A DNA stretch of 64,000 nt, taken from NCBI RefSeq assembly GCF_001815905.1, contig NZ_KV823283.1, positions 1 to 64,000 of the forward strand. Direction: 5' to 3'. The notes beneath the pieces were generated by a model that ran no database searches, was not told the origin of the DNA, and saw only the letters and a list, made by a program, of their open reading frames with translations. How positions within the stretch are numbered: the stretch's first letter is position 1; each line of letters begins with the position of its first letter. The DNA is from Brevibacterium sp. HMSC07C04. Its GTDB lineage: Bacteria > Actinomycetota > Actinomycetes > Actinomycetales > Brevibacteriaceae. A program made the translations under genes and the position numbers. Below, piece by piece: positions 9,710 through 17,517 of the stretch.

Positions 9710-10414
9710 ATGACAGGCAGTGACGCTCCCCAGCCCACGCGGCGCCAAGCCGCAAAAGAGCGCAGGCGCCAGCAGATCCTCGACTCCGCCAAAAAGCTGT
9801 TTGCCCGTCAGGGGTTCCGCGCGGTCAGCATTGACGACATCGGCGCCGGTGCCGGGATCTCGGGCCCAGCGGTGTACAGGCATTTCGAATCCAAAGAGGC
9901 CCTACTGGCCGAACTCCTCGTGGGCATATCCAAACACCTGCACACCGGCATGAGCGCTATCGTCAACACCCACAGCGGTCAGAGCGCAGACAAAGCAGAC
10001 CGCACAGCAAAGCGCCCCCACGCCGACCCCCACCCCGGTAAGGGCGGAGCGTCGGGTGAGGGCGCCTCGGCAGTGGGGGCCAGCCCGCGTTCAGCGATGG
10101 AAGAGCTTCTTGCCTTTCACGTGGAATTCGCCGTCAACGAACCCGAGCTCATTCGCATTCAGGACCGCGATTTCGAGGCTCTGCGGGAGAGCGACCGCAA
10201 ACGGGTGCGCCGCCTACAGCGGGAATACATGACCGGCTGGGAAGACGTGCTCGTGCAAGTGCGCCCCGACCTTGAAGGGGCCGGGGCGCGCGTGCTCGTG
10301 CAGGCTGTCATCGGGATGCTCAATTCGACGCCCTACGTGGTGCGCCGGCTCGAATCAAACGTCATTGAGCGGCATCTGCGCAAAGCCGCTCACGCCGCCC
10401 TCGGCCTGGGCTGA
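9710..10414 (+). CDS. TetR-family transcriptional regulator
   Basis: This is a 234-residue regulator. A Lys/Arg-rich N-terminus leads into the TetR helix-turn-helix, ending in the hallmark [16 protein letters not shown] (about 45-60). A poorly conserved ligand-binding half follows, with a disordered Gly/Pro/Ala-rich insert near residues 95-125. The frame is open from 9650, but the ATG at 9710 is preceded by AAGGAGGG and gives the usual start. It is divergent from the acyl-CoA carboxylase / dehydrogenase operon and probably represses it until an acyl-CoA ligand appears, as known for LiuR/FadR-like TetR proteins. The ligand is unknown. Confidence 0.88.
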   Translation: MTGSDAPQPTRRQAAKERRRQQILDSAKKLFARQGFRAVSIDDIGAGAGISGPAVYRHFESKEALLAELLVGISKHLHTGMSAIVNTHSGQSADKADRTAKRPHADPHPGKGGASGEGASAVGASPRSAMEELLAFHVEFAVNEPELIRIQDRDFEALRESDRKRVRRLQREYMTGWEDVLVQVRPDLEGAGARVLVQAVIGMLNSTPYVVRRLESNVIERHLRKAAHAALGLG

Positions 10415-10462
10415 GGCTTCAAGCCCCAGCACCCCGCCGGGGTGACGCGCGCTCCCTTGCCG

Positions 10463-10693
10463 TCACGCTTTCTGAACTGTGATCGTCCAGCTGGCATCGC
10501 CAACACGGTCAAAGTGCGTCACTGGGTAGCCGTTTTCGGCAGCCCATTCCGGGATCGCCTCCGTCGCCTGGGTGCAGTCAAAGTCGATTTTGAGCTCATC
10601 GCCGACAGGCAGGCTCTCCATGGCCTTCTTCGCTTCGACCAGCGGGAACGGGCAGACCTGGCCGACGGTTTCAAGTACGTGCTGCATATTCAT
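10463..10693 (-). CDS. yeeD: TusA-like sulfurtransferase YeeD (TsuB)
   Basis: This 76-residue protein has the SirA/TusA fold with the persulfide-carrying CPFP motif (VCPFPLVEAKKAM). The later segment DCTQATEAIPEWAAENG is nearly the same as in Escherichia coli YeeD. YeeD accepts sulfur from thiosulfate delivered by the YeeE channel. There are two candidate ATGs: 10693 lies 3 nt and 10687 lies 9 nt after an AAGGAG (10697-10702); the second has the better spacing. It is downstream of yeeE on the same strand with a gap of about 100 bp, so the two are likely co-expressed. Confidence 0.9.
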   Translation of the reverse strand: MNMQHVLETVGQVCPFPLVEAKKAMESLPVGDELKIDFDCTQATEAIPEWAAENGYPVTHFDRVGDASWTITVQKA

Positions 10694-10797
10694 CTTCTCC
10701 TTGATAGGACGCGCTTGGGGCGCAGGGCCGCGCCCCAAGCGCCGGATTCCGTGCCGAAGTGTTCGGGCACGAGGGGTGGTTCAAAGACGGCGGGGTC

Positions 10798-11853
10798 TTA
10801 GGCCCGAACGGGCGCTTTCTTTTCAGATGCGGCTTCCTGCGAAGTGCCGCCGCCGATTGTGAGCTTGGCGGCGACTCCCGCACCGATCACCATGAATGCG
10901 AGCGAAACCCAGCCCTGCCAGGTCATCATGGCGGTCTGCACCATGCCGTTGCCGACAGTGCAGCCTCCCGCCAAAGCAGCGCCGAAGCCCATGCCGATAC
11001 CGCCGAGGATCGACTTGACCACTGTGGTTGCGTCAGGAACGCGCAGACGGAACTCGCCGGAGGCTTTGGCCGCAATGAACGAACCGATGATGAGCGACAC
11101 GGTGAAGTAGACACCCCAGTCGACAAGCTCAACATCGCCGGTGGCCAGGTAGGTGACCAGATTTGCCGACGGAGTCGTCACACCCAGCCCGCTGTTGCGG
11201 CCGGCAGCGGCTGAGAGCACCCAGCCGACGGTGGCAATGACGCCGATGACGGCTGCCGTGGCAAACGGGTTCCAGCGCTTTTCAAGCAGCAGGTGCTTCA
11301 CCCCGCTGTAGCGGGGCGGAAGGGTCGCAACCTTGGCGCGGCCTCGATTGTGGTGGATCGTCAGCCACGCGGCCACGGCAGCCAGGATGACGGTCAGCAC
11401 CCACGGGGACACGTGCAGCGTTTCGTAGATCGCGCCCTGCGAGATTTCGATATCGCGCATGCTTTCAGTGAATCCGCTGAGCGGGCCGTGCTTCATGATC
11501 GAGGCGGTCAGCGCGTACATGCCAAGCGCAAACCACGAACCCACGAGCCCTTCACCGGCGCGATAGTACGTACCGGTGGCGCAGCCTCCGGCGACGACCA
11601 TGGACGCTCCGAAGATGAACGCGCCGATGATGGTTGCCGCCCACGGGAAGCCCTTGGACTCCAAGTGGATGACGCCGAGGGACACCAGCGCCCACAGGCC
11701 GACGGCGTGCACGGCGATGAGCAGAATGAATGAAGAGAACCAGCGTGTTTTGCGTGCGAAGAAAACGTCACGGAATGCACCCGTGGTGCAATAGCGTCCA
11801 CGCTGCAGGATAAAGCCGAGGACGCCGCCGATCACAAGACCGGTCAGTGGCAT
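10798..11853 (-). CDS. yeeE: YeeE/YedE thiosulfate transporter (TsuA)
   Basis: This 351-residue polytopic membrane protein has the YeeE/YedE repeats. Three conserved cysteine motifs, RGRYCTTGAFRD (Cys22), GGCATGTYYRAGEG and GGCTVGNG, correspond to the cysteines that relay thiosulfate through the Spirochaeta thermophila channel. Its role is thiosulfate uptake for cysteine synthesis. The ATG start has an AAAGG site. Downstream is yeeD. Upstream, about 190 bp away, is a 24-codon leader ORF ending in Cys codons, which suggests control by cysteine supply. Confidence 0.92.
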   Translation of the reverse strand: MPLTGLVIGGVLGFILQRGRYCTTGAFRDVFFARKTRWFSSFILLIAVHAVGLWALVSLGVIHLESKGFPWAATIIGAFIFGASMVVAGGCATGTYYRAGEGLVGSWFALGMYALTASIMKHGPLSGFTESMRDIEISQGAIYETLHVSPWVLTVILAAVAAWLTIHHNRGRAKVATLPPRYSGVKHLLLEKRWNPFATAAVIGVIATVGWVLSAAAGRNSGLGVTTPSANLVTYLATGDVELVDWGVYFTVSLIIGSFIAAKASGEFRLRVPDATTVVKSILGGIGMGFGAALAGGCTVGNGMVQTAMMTWQGWVSLAFMVIGAGVAAKLTIGGGTSQEAASEKKAPVRA

Positions 11854-12046
11854 AGCAAGCCTTTCGTGTTTGCCCTCTCAACCGCACCGAATCGAGCACA
11901 GCGGCTTTGCCGCAGCGCCATTGGCTGAACCGAGCAGCGCTCAGCGCGCGACTAAACGCAGTGCAGGCCGGACAACAGCCGTGCTGGCTCGGTGAGCGGA
12001 GGGAATTTTCTGGGAACCGAGTCCGCCTGGACGGCGGGCGCCCCAA
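11854..12046 (-). other. Leader region between Cys-codon peptide and yeeE
   Basis: This non-coding stretch on the transcribed reverse strand contains short hairpins, the clearest being GCGGC-TTT-GCCGC at 11901-11913 and CCGCC-GTCCA-GGCGG just after the leader peptide stop. They could form alternative structures in an attenuator. No full open reading frame or classical terminator with a U-run is evident. On the other side, 12122-12336 (upstream of the leader ORF) must hold its promoter, but I see no clear consensus. Confidence 0.35.
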
Positions 12047-12121
12047 TCAACACGAAGACGTGCAGATATACATAAAGTCAACAGCCCGGCGGGAGAACAG
12101 CACATTGCGCTTGGCAGCCAT
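12047..12121 (-). CDS. 24-residue leader peptide with terminal Cys codons
   Basis: A short ORF starts at ATG 12121, 5 nt after a strong AAGGAG (12127-12132). It encodes 24 residues ending in RAVDFMYICTSSC followed by TGA, with two Cys codons in the last five residues. It precedes the thiosulfate transporter gene on the same strand. In mycobacteria, short upstream ORFs rich in Cys codons act as cysteine-responsive attenuators of sulfur genes, and Streptomyces sulfur operons have similar small leaders. By analogy this ORF probably senses charged tRNA-Cys. The function is inferred from position, ribosome site and codon content. Confidence 0.6.
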   Translation of the reverse strand: MAAKRNVLFSRRAVDFMYICTSSC

Positions 12122-12336
12122 GTTCTCTCCTTGATCTTCGGGCTCAGATGCAGTTGTCCCACGGGAACAGCTGCCGCAATCATGCGCCACCGCTGTCGGG
12201 CGTGTCAACACGCGCGCGTTGAACGATGGCGGTTCCGTCATCAAATAGCCGACGAGGGCAGGGCTCTATTCCCGCTTTGGGTTCTCGCAATGCCCATCCT
12301 GGGTTCTCGCCCCAGGACAGAAGCAGAGGACGGAGT

Positions 12337-13236
12337 TCAGTTGATGATGCGGCGGCTTGCCAAACGCGGGTCGTCGCGGAATGTCGACAACAGAAGAGAG
12401 CTGCGCGCTTCGGTCACAAGCCCCGCAGCGGCTCGACCCAGCTGGACCGCCATGCCGTGGAACAGGTTCACCCCGCGCTTGCCGATGCATAGCAGCTGCG
12501 CGTCAGCCGACGCCTCGGCCAGCGCCTGCACCGGGTTGGACGATTCAACGAATTTCGCGGACGCCTTGAGATCGCGGAACTCCGAGCGCAGCCACGTGAG
12601 ATCGAAGTCCACCTGCGAGTTCGCCCGCTCAGAGTTGTCCAGGGTCCCGGTGGCTACAACCACGTGCAGGGGCACACCCGCCCGCTGCGCAAAAGCCGCC
12701 GCATCGAGCGCTGCGACCGCGGAATACTCCGAGGTGTCCATGCCGACGACAACCGGGCGTTCATCACGGGCGTCTTCACTGCCCTCGGAATCGTCAATCG
12801 GCCGGTGGATCACAACCGGACACAGCGCGTGCCCCGGCAGCCCGCGGCTGACAGTGCCGATCCGGCCTGCAACAGGCTGATCCGAACCGTGATGGCCGAT
12901 GACCAACAGCCCGGCATCCATGCCGCACTTGTCGAGCTCTTCGGCAGGGTCACCGAACAGCACACGCGATTTCACCTGGGCGCCTTCGGGAACCACGAGC
13001 TTCGACATAACCCGCTCGATTGCCGCCTGACCCTTTTCACGGTCCTCCGGCGTTCCAACAGTCGTGAAAGTGCCGGGCAGGTTGTGTTCGTAATCGCCTG
13101 CCGGCCGTTCGGTTTTGATGACGGTGACAAGGTCAACGGGAGCGTCCTGCGCGAAATTGTCCACGGCGAACTGCGCCGCTTTGCGACTCGAACCAGAACC
13201 GTCGATTCCGACGACGACGTCTCCGCTGATCTTCAC
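12337..13236 (-). CDS. Tandem-domain universal stress protein (UspA family)
   Basis: This 299-residue protein has two Usp domains. The first begins VVVGIDGSGSSRKAA and ends with the ATP-binding pattern G-HH-G-x9-G-TVS (GHHGSDQPVAGRIGTVS). The second begins PVVVGMDTSEYSAVA and ends with a looser GKRG motif. Usp proteins bind ATP and help survival under stress or hypoxia. The open frame runs back to 13467, but the GTG at 13236 after GGGAGT gives the family N-terminus. It is a monocistronic gene between the yeeE leader and a tRNA. Confidence 0.88.
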   Translation of the reverse strand: MKISGDVVVGIDGSGSSRKAAQFAVDNFAQDAPVDLVTVIKTERPAGDYEHNLPGTFTTVGTPEDREKGQAAIERVMSKLVVPEGAQVKSRVLFGDPAEELDKCGMDAGLLVIGHHGSDQPVAGRIGTVSRGLPGHALCPVVIHRPIDDSEGSEDARDERPVVVGMDTSEYSAVAALDAAAFAQRAGVPLHVVVATGTLDNSERANSQVDFDLTWLRSEFRDLKASAKFVESSNPVQALAEASADAQLLCIGKRGVNLFHGMAVQLGRAAAGLVTEARSSLLLSTFRDDPRLASRRIIN

Positions 13237-13388
13237 GTGCCACTCCCGATAAACGCTCTGCCTTCTCCTGCACCCTACTGTAACTCGGACCACACACCCT
13301 GAACACGCACCGAGGCGCCGCCCACCTTTTCCCAACCGGCACCTCGGTGCCGTGGCGGGAAAGCTGCGCGGCGCCTCGTAAGACAAAG

Positions 13389-13425
13389 AAGAATCTCCCC
13401 TTCCAGACCGGAAGGGGAGATTCTT
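13389..13425 (-). terminator. Intrinsic terminator after tRNA-Thr
   Basis: A perfect 16-bp stem (AAGAATCTCCCCTTCC and its complement) with a 5-nt AGACC loop lies just past the tRNA 3' end. On the reverse strand it is followed by CTTTGTCTT. This is a good Rho-independent terminator for the tRNA transcript. Confidence 0.85.
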
Positions 13426-13431
13426 ACGCCG

Positions 13432-13504
13432 AGCCGCCTGCCGGAATCGAACCGGCGACCTATTCATTACGAGTGAATCGCTCTGCCGACTGAGCTAAGG
13501 CGGC
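13432..13504 (-). tRNA. tRNA-Thr (CGT)
   Basis: The reverse strand folds as a full cloverleaf of 73 nt. The acceptor GCCGCCT pairs with AGGCGGC, the D arm contains AGCTCAGTCGGCAGAGC, and the T arm contains GGTTCGATTCC. The anticodon loop is CTCGTAA, so the anticodon is CGT, reading the Thr codon ACG. No CCA is encoded. It has its own downstream terminator. Confidence 0.95.
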
Positions 13505-13665
13505 AACTCGAAAAGAATACTCGAACGTCAAGCCAAGAGCAAAACGATCGCACCGGCTGAGTCCGCACCCAGTAAGGTGACAGGGTGGCTTGCCCACCGC
13601 CGCGCAACAGTCGGCGCGCACATGCCGACCAACAGCAATCGACAGCAGGAACAGGGAAAACACCA

Positions 13666-14787
13666 GTGGACAGCACGGAACTCGACCGATTCATCCGACA
13701 CTTCCGCACACTCGTGGAATGCGAATCCCCGTCGATGGACCATTACGCGCTGTCTCAGTCCGCCCGCGTACACGCCGCCGTCGGCAAAGAGCTGCTCGGA
13801 ACGGCACCCCGGATCATCACCGCGGCAGACACTCCGCACCTTCTGTGGCGGTTCGGCACGCAGCCGCGGAAGGTCATCATGATCGGCCACCACGACACCG
13901 TGTGGCCCATGGGCACGATCGACACCATGCCCTTCGCCGTCAACAAGGGCGTCATCACCGGCCCCGGAACGGACGACATGAAGGGCGGGAACCTCATCGC
14001 CCTGTACGCCGCCGCCCGAGTGCAGAAGAAACTCGGCTCACTCGACGGGCTGTCAATCTTCATCAACGGCGATGAGGAGCTCGGCTCACCATCGTCCCGC
14101 CACCTGATCGAAACGGAAGCCCACGGAGCATCGGCCGCTCTGGTATTCGAATCCGGCGGGCCCGACGGTGAGCTCAAAGCTGCCCGCAAAGGCGTTGCAC
14201 TCTACGGCCTCAACGTCACCGGTCGGGCTGCCCACGCCGGTGTGGAACCTGAGCGAGGCATCAACGCCACGATTGAGGTCGCCCACCAGATCCTCGGTGT
14301 AGAACAGCTGAACTCCCCCGAAGTCGGAACGACCGTCGTCCCCACAGCTCTGCGATCCGGCACCACCACCAACACCGTCCCCGCCGAAGCACAGCTCGAC
14401 ATTGATTCGCGCGCACTCACGGTAGCCGAACAGCTGCGAGTCGACTCGGCACTGCACGCGCTCAACCCGCATCTGCCCGGCGCGCAGATCGAACTGACCG
14501 GCGGCATCAACCGCCCGCCCATGGAAGAGCGCTCCAGCCGACCGCTGATCGAACTGGCGCAGCACATTGCCGATAGTCAGGGCCTGCCGGAAGTGCGGCC
14601 GATTTCGGTCGGCGGAGGTTCCGACGGCAACTTCACCGCGGGCATCGGCGTTCCCACGGTCGACGGCCTCGGCACCGTCGGCGGAGGTTCGCACGCTGAT
14701 GACGAGCACGCGCTCATCGACTGGATCGGCCCGCGCACCACGCTGACCGCCGGAATGCTCGAACACCTGCTGACAGAAGGCCTGTGA
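13666..14787 (+). CDS. M20-family zinc peptidase (carboxypeptidase G2-like)
   Basis: This 373-residue protein has the M20 dinuclear zinc motifs: GHHDTVWP (His/Asp ligands), GPGTDDMKGG (bridging Asp) and NGDEELGS (catalytic Glu pair). The GHHDTV form is typical of glutamate carboxypeptidases such as CPG2 that cut C-terminal Glu from amides. A dimerisation domain should lie near the middle (about 175-290). The frame is open from a GTG at 13585, but the GTG at 13666, giving VDSTELDRFIRHF, matches the family start better; the ribosome site is weak at both. It is convergent with pdxS and independent of it. Confidence 0.85.
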   Translation: MDSTELDRFIRHFRTLVECESPSMDHYALSQSARVHAAVGKELLGTAPRIITAADTPHLLWRFGTQPRKVIMIGHHDTVWPMGTIDTMPFAVNKGVITGPGTDDMKGGNLIALYAAARVQKKLGSLDGLSIFINGDEELGSPSSRHLIETEAHGASAALVFESGGPDGELKAARKGVALYGLNVTGRAAHAGVEPERGINATIEVAHQILGVEQLNSPEVGTTVVPTALRSGTTTNTVPAEAQLDIDSRALTVAEQLRVDSALHALNPHLPGAQIELTGGINRPPMEERSSRPLIELAQHIADSQGLPEVRPISVGGGSDGNFTAGIGVPTVDGLGTVGGGSHADDEHALIDWIGPRTTLTAGMLEHLLTEGL

Positions 14788-14823
14788 AGCTGAGCCAGGC
14801 TGATCTGGCAGCCGCCGGCTGGT

Positions 14824-15735
14824 TCACCAACCGCGTTCAGCCAGGCGGTGAGGCGCCGGGAGGTCAGCGACGTTGATGCCGACCATCGCCTCGCCCAGGC
14901 CGCGGGAAACATCTGCGATGACGGCCGGATCGCTGTAGTTCTTCACCGCGGTGACAATGGCCTTAGCTCGGGCTTCGGGATTGCCGGACTTGAAAATGCC
15001 CGAGCCCACAAACACGCCGTCAGCACCCAGCTGCATCATGAACGCAGCATCGGCCGGGGTGGCAACACCTCCTGCAACCAGCAGCGGAACCGGCAGGCGA
15101 CGCTCGCGCGCGGTTTCAACGACGAGTTCGTACGGGGCTTGGAGTTCCTTGGCGCATACGTAGAGTTCGTCCGGCGCGTTTTCGTACAGGGAAGCGATTT
15201 CGCTGATTTCGCGATTGAGCGTGCGGATGTGCTTAGTGGCCTCCGAAACGTCGCCGGTACCCGCCTCACCCTTCGAGCGGATCATGGCCGCGCCCTCGTT
15301 GATGCGGCGCAGGGCCTCGCCCAGGTTGGTCGCACCGCAGACAAACGGGACCTCGAAGGCGTGCTTGTCGATGTGGTGGACGTAGTCGGCTGGGCTGAGA
15401 ACTTCAGATTCATCCACGAAGTCCACGCCAAGCGACTGCAGGACCTGTGCTTCGACCTGATGGCCGATGCGGGCTTTGGCCATGACGGGAACGTCAACGG
15501 CCTCGATGATCGAGTCGATGAGGTCCGGGTCGGACATGCGGGCAACACCGCCCTGCGCGCGGATATCGGCGGGCACGCGCTCCAAAGCCATGACCGCGCA
15601 CGCTCCCGCATCTGCGGCTATGCGGGCCTGTTCGGCCGTGACAACGTCCATGATGACGCCGCCCTTGAACTGCTCGGCCAGTCCTCGCTTGACCATGCTC
15701 GACTGTGCGGCGGTCTGATGTCCGGGTGCTGTCAT
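14824..15735 (-). CDS. pdxS: Pyridoxal 5'-phosphate synthase lyase subunit PdxS
   Basis: This 303-residue protein matches PdxS along its length. It has [21 protein letters not shown], the [16 protein letters not shown] loop, and the lysines of VMAKARIGH and [13 protein letters not shown]. PdxS makes PLP from ribose 5-phosphate, glyceraldehyde 3-phosphate and ammonia supplied by the glutaminase PdxT. No pdxT follows; the next gene is a convergent M20 peptidase. The ATG at 15735 has a GAAAGGAA site. It is divergent from a MocR/PdxR-type regulator with a PdxR-like box between. Confidence 0.96.
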   Translation of the reverse strand: MTAPGHQTAAQSSMVKRGLAEQFKGGVIMDVVTAEQARIAADAGACAVMALERVPADIRAQGGVARMSDPDLIDSIIEAVDVPVMAKARIGHQVEAQVLQSLGVDFVDESEVLSPADYVHHIDKHAFEVPFVCGATNLGEALRRINEGAAMIRSKGEAGTGDVSEATKHIRTLNREISEIASLYENAPDELYVCAKELQAPYELVVETARERRLPVPLLVAGGVATPADAAFMMQLGADGVFVGSGIFKSGNPEARAKAIVTAVKNYSDPAVIADVSRGLGEAMVGINVADLPAPHRLAERGW

Positions 15736-15865
15736 GGGGTTCCTTTCGGTCTTCGGCCGTCGCAGTTGGTGCAGCTGGCGCGGCTGCGGCGGTCCTGTGA
15801 TGTGACTTTGCCCATCGTGGCCCGCAAAGCGGCGCAAAGCGAGGTCCAGTTCAGCCTGAAACAGA

Positions 15866-15895
15866 TAGACCACTTAGCTGATGGTCGGCTACTGT
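15866..15895 (+). promoter_or_regulatory. PdxR-like box and -10 element of the pdxR-type gene
   Basis: The reverse-strand word TAAGTGGTCTA (15866-15876) fits the PdxR motif reported for Corynebacterium glutamicum, close to AAAGTGGWCTA. On the forward strand it covers the -35 region of a promoter whose -10 TACTGT (15890-15895) is 6 nt before the regulator ATG. A bound regulator would therefore block its own promoter and could activate pdxS on the other strand. A weaker match, AACTGGACCT, lies nearer pdxS. Confidence 0.5.
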
Positions 15896-15901
15896 CTGAG
15901 C

Positions 15902-17488
15902 ATGGCCCGCACCCCTCGCCCCGTGACTCTGCCTGTGTCTGTCGACCGTGCGGCAAGCGCGTCGCTTCCCGTGCAGATTGCCGGACAGCTGCGCGCCCTC
16001 ATTGAAACCGGAACTCTTGCCCCCGGTGCTGAACTGCCTTCAACCCGCAGCCTCGCCCGCCTGGCAGGAGTCTCACGCGGCACGGTCGTCGCCGCCTACG
16101 ACCAGCTGACAGCAGAAGGATGCATTGTGTCCGCCGAAGGGTCCGGCACGATCGTCAGCCCCGCCCTCGCAGCAGTCCCCCGCCCAATGGCCCCAGATGA
16201 GCCGCGCACCCCGGGCGGTTCCGGCGTACGCGGGCAGGCACCTCGGGAGCTGGGCACCGGAATGCACGGAAGCAACACGATCAGCGAGACCAAGGCGAAC
16301 GTGACAAGCCGCACGAAGGCGGGCTCCGCCAGGTCAATCAGCCTCCTGCCGTCGCGCGTGGACGGCTCCGGGATCGTGTCGCCCATGTGGCGGGCAGCGT
16401 GGCGGTCGGCCGCGAGTGCTGCCGAAGACGACTTTCGGGCAGGGACCGCTGAACCGTTGGGCCTTGGCGAGCTGCGAGCCGCGTTTGCCGACAGGCTTCG
16501 GCGGGTACGCGGTATGCACGCCTCAGCCGAGCGCGTGGTCGTCACCGCAGGCGCCCGCGACGGTCTCCGGCTGGTTCTGGACTGTCTGCAGCGGCGGATG
16601 AGGCGAGATGACGAAGCGGCCGGGTCAGCGGGGTCAGCTGGGCGTCCGGTGCTGAGCATCGGCATTGAGTCCCCCGGCTACCCGGGTCTGAGGCGGGCCG
16701 TCGAGGCTTTGGGACACCAGCTGATTCCTGTGCCCGTTGACGATCACGGGCTGGTGCCCGAGCAGATTCCGGCCGGTTTGGACGCGCTCATTGTGACGCC
16801 GTCACACCAGTATCCGCTGGGCGGTTCGCTGCCGCTGGCCAGGCGTCTGGCGGTATTGGCCGCCGCCGAATCGCACGGTTTCGCTGTGATCGAGGATGAT
16901 CACACCGCCGAATTCCGATGGAATGCGGCACCCTTGCCGACTCTGGCAGGACTTGCTGTTGCCGGGCGGACGCCGGTTGTACTGCTGTCATCACTGGCTT
17001 CTCTCATAAGTCCCGGCATTGCTCTGGGGCACCTGCACGTCCCGGCGGAGTGGTTTGACGACATTGCGGTTCTGCGCGCACAGCTGGGTGCGCCGGTGGG
17101 GCGGATTCCACAGCGGGCAGCCGTGAAGCTGATCGAATCTGGCGGTTTGGAGCGCCACGCGGCTGCTGTGCGCGCCCAGAACCGGATCAAGCTGGATGTT
17201 GTGCGGACCTTACTGGGCCGTGTTCCCGGGTTTCATGTTGACGAGGTGCCCGGTGGTCTCGCTGCCGTTGTCACCATGGACCTGCCAGAGGCTGAGCTGG
17301 TTGCCGCAGCCGAGGCGCACGGGGTTCGCGTCCAGCCGCTTTCGGAGTATTGGGCTGGCGGCCTGGCTGACGGCGGTGGTGACTATGCGGGGCTGCCTGA
17401 CGGGGTCGTTGTGGGTTTCGGCGGACCGGAGGACGAACTGCACACGGGACTGCGCAGGCTTGTGGAGGCCGCACGTTCACTGAGGTGA
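15902..17488 (+). CDS. MocR-type GntR regulator of pdxS (PdxR-like), PLP lysine missing
   Basis: This 528-residue protein has an N-terminal GntR winged helix (PSTRSLARLAGVSRGTVVAAYDQL is the recognition region) joined by a long linker (about 85-140) to a fold-type-I aminotransferase domain. VTPSHQYPLGG and IEDDHTAEFRW match the MocR family. At the position of the PLP-binding lysine (usual SFSKTLAPG) it reads SSLASLISPG, so the Schiff-base lysine is replaced by Ser. The ATG lies 6 nt after a TACTGT -10, suggesting a leaderless mRNA. Divergent placement from pdxS argues for control of PLP synthesis, but the sensing chemistry must differ from classical PdxR. Confidence 0.85.
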   Translation: MARTPRPVTLPVSVDRAASASLPVQIAGQLRALIETGTLAPGAELPSTRSLARLAGVSRGTVVAAYDQLTAEGCIVSAEGSGTIVSPALAAVPRPMAPDEPRTPGGSGVRGQAPRELGTGMHGSNTISETKANVTSRTKAGSARSISLLPSRVDGSGIVSPMWRAAWRSAASAAEDDFRAGTAEPLGLGELRAAFADRLRRVRGMHASAERVVVTAGARDGLRLVLDCLQRRMRRDDEAAGSAGSAGRPVLSIGIESPGYPGLRRAVEALGHQLIPVPVDDHGLVPEQIPAGLDALIVTPSHQYPLGGSLPLARRLAVLAAAESHGFAVIEDDHTAEFRWNAAPLPTLAGLAVAGRTPVVLLSSLASLISPGIALGHLHVPAEWFDDIAVLRAQLGAPVGRIPQRAAVKLIESGGLERHAAAVRAQNRIKLDVVRTLLGRVPGFHVDEVPGGLAAVVTMDLPEAELVAAAEAHGVRVQPLSEYWAGGLADGGGDYAGLPDGVVVGFGGPEDELHTGLRRLVEAARSLR

Positions 17489-17517
17489 GCTGCAGTGCAC
17501 CGGCTCAGCGCACTGAC

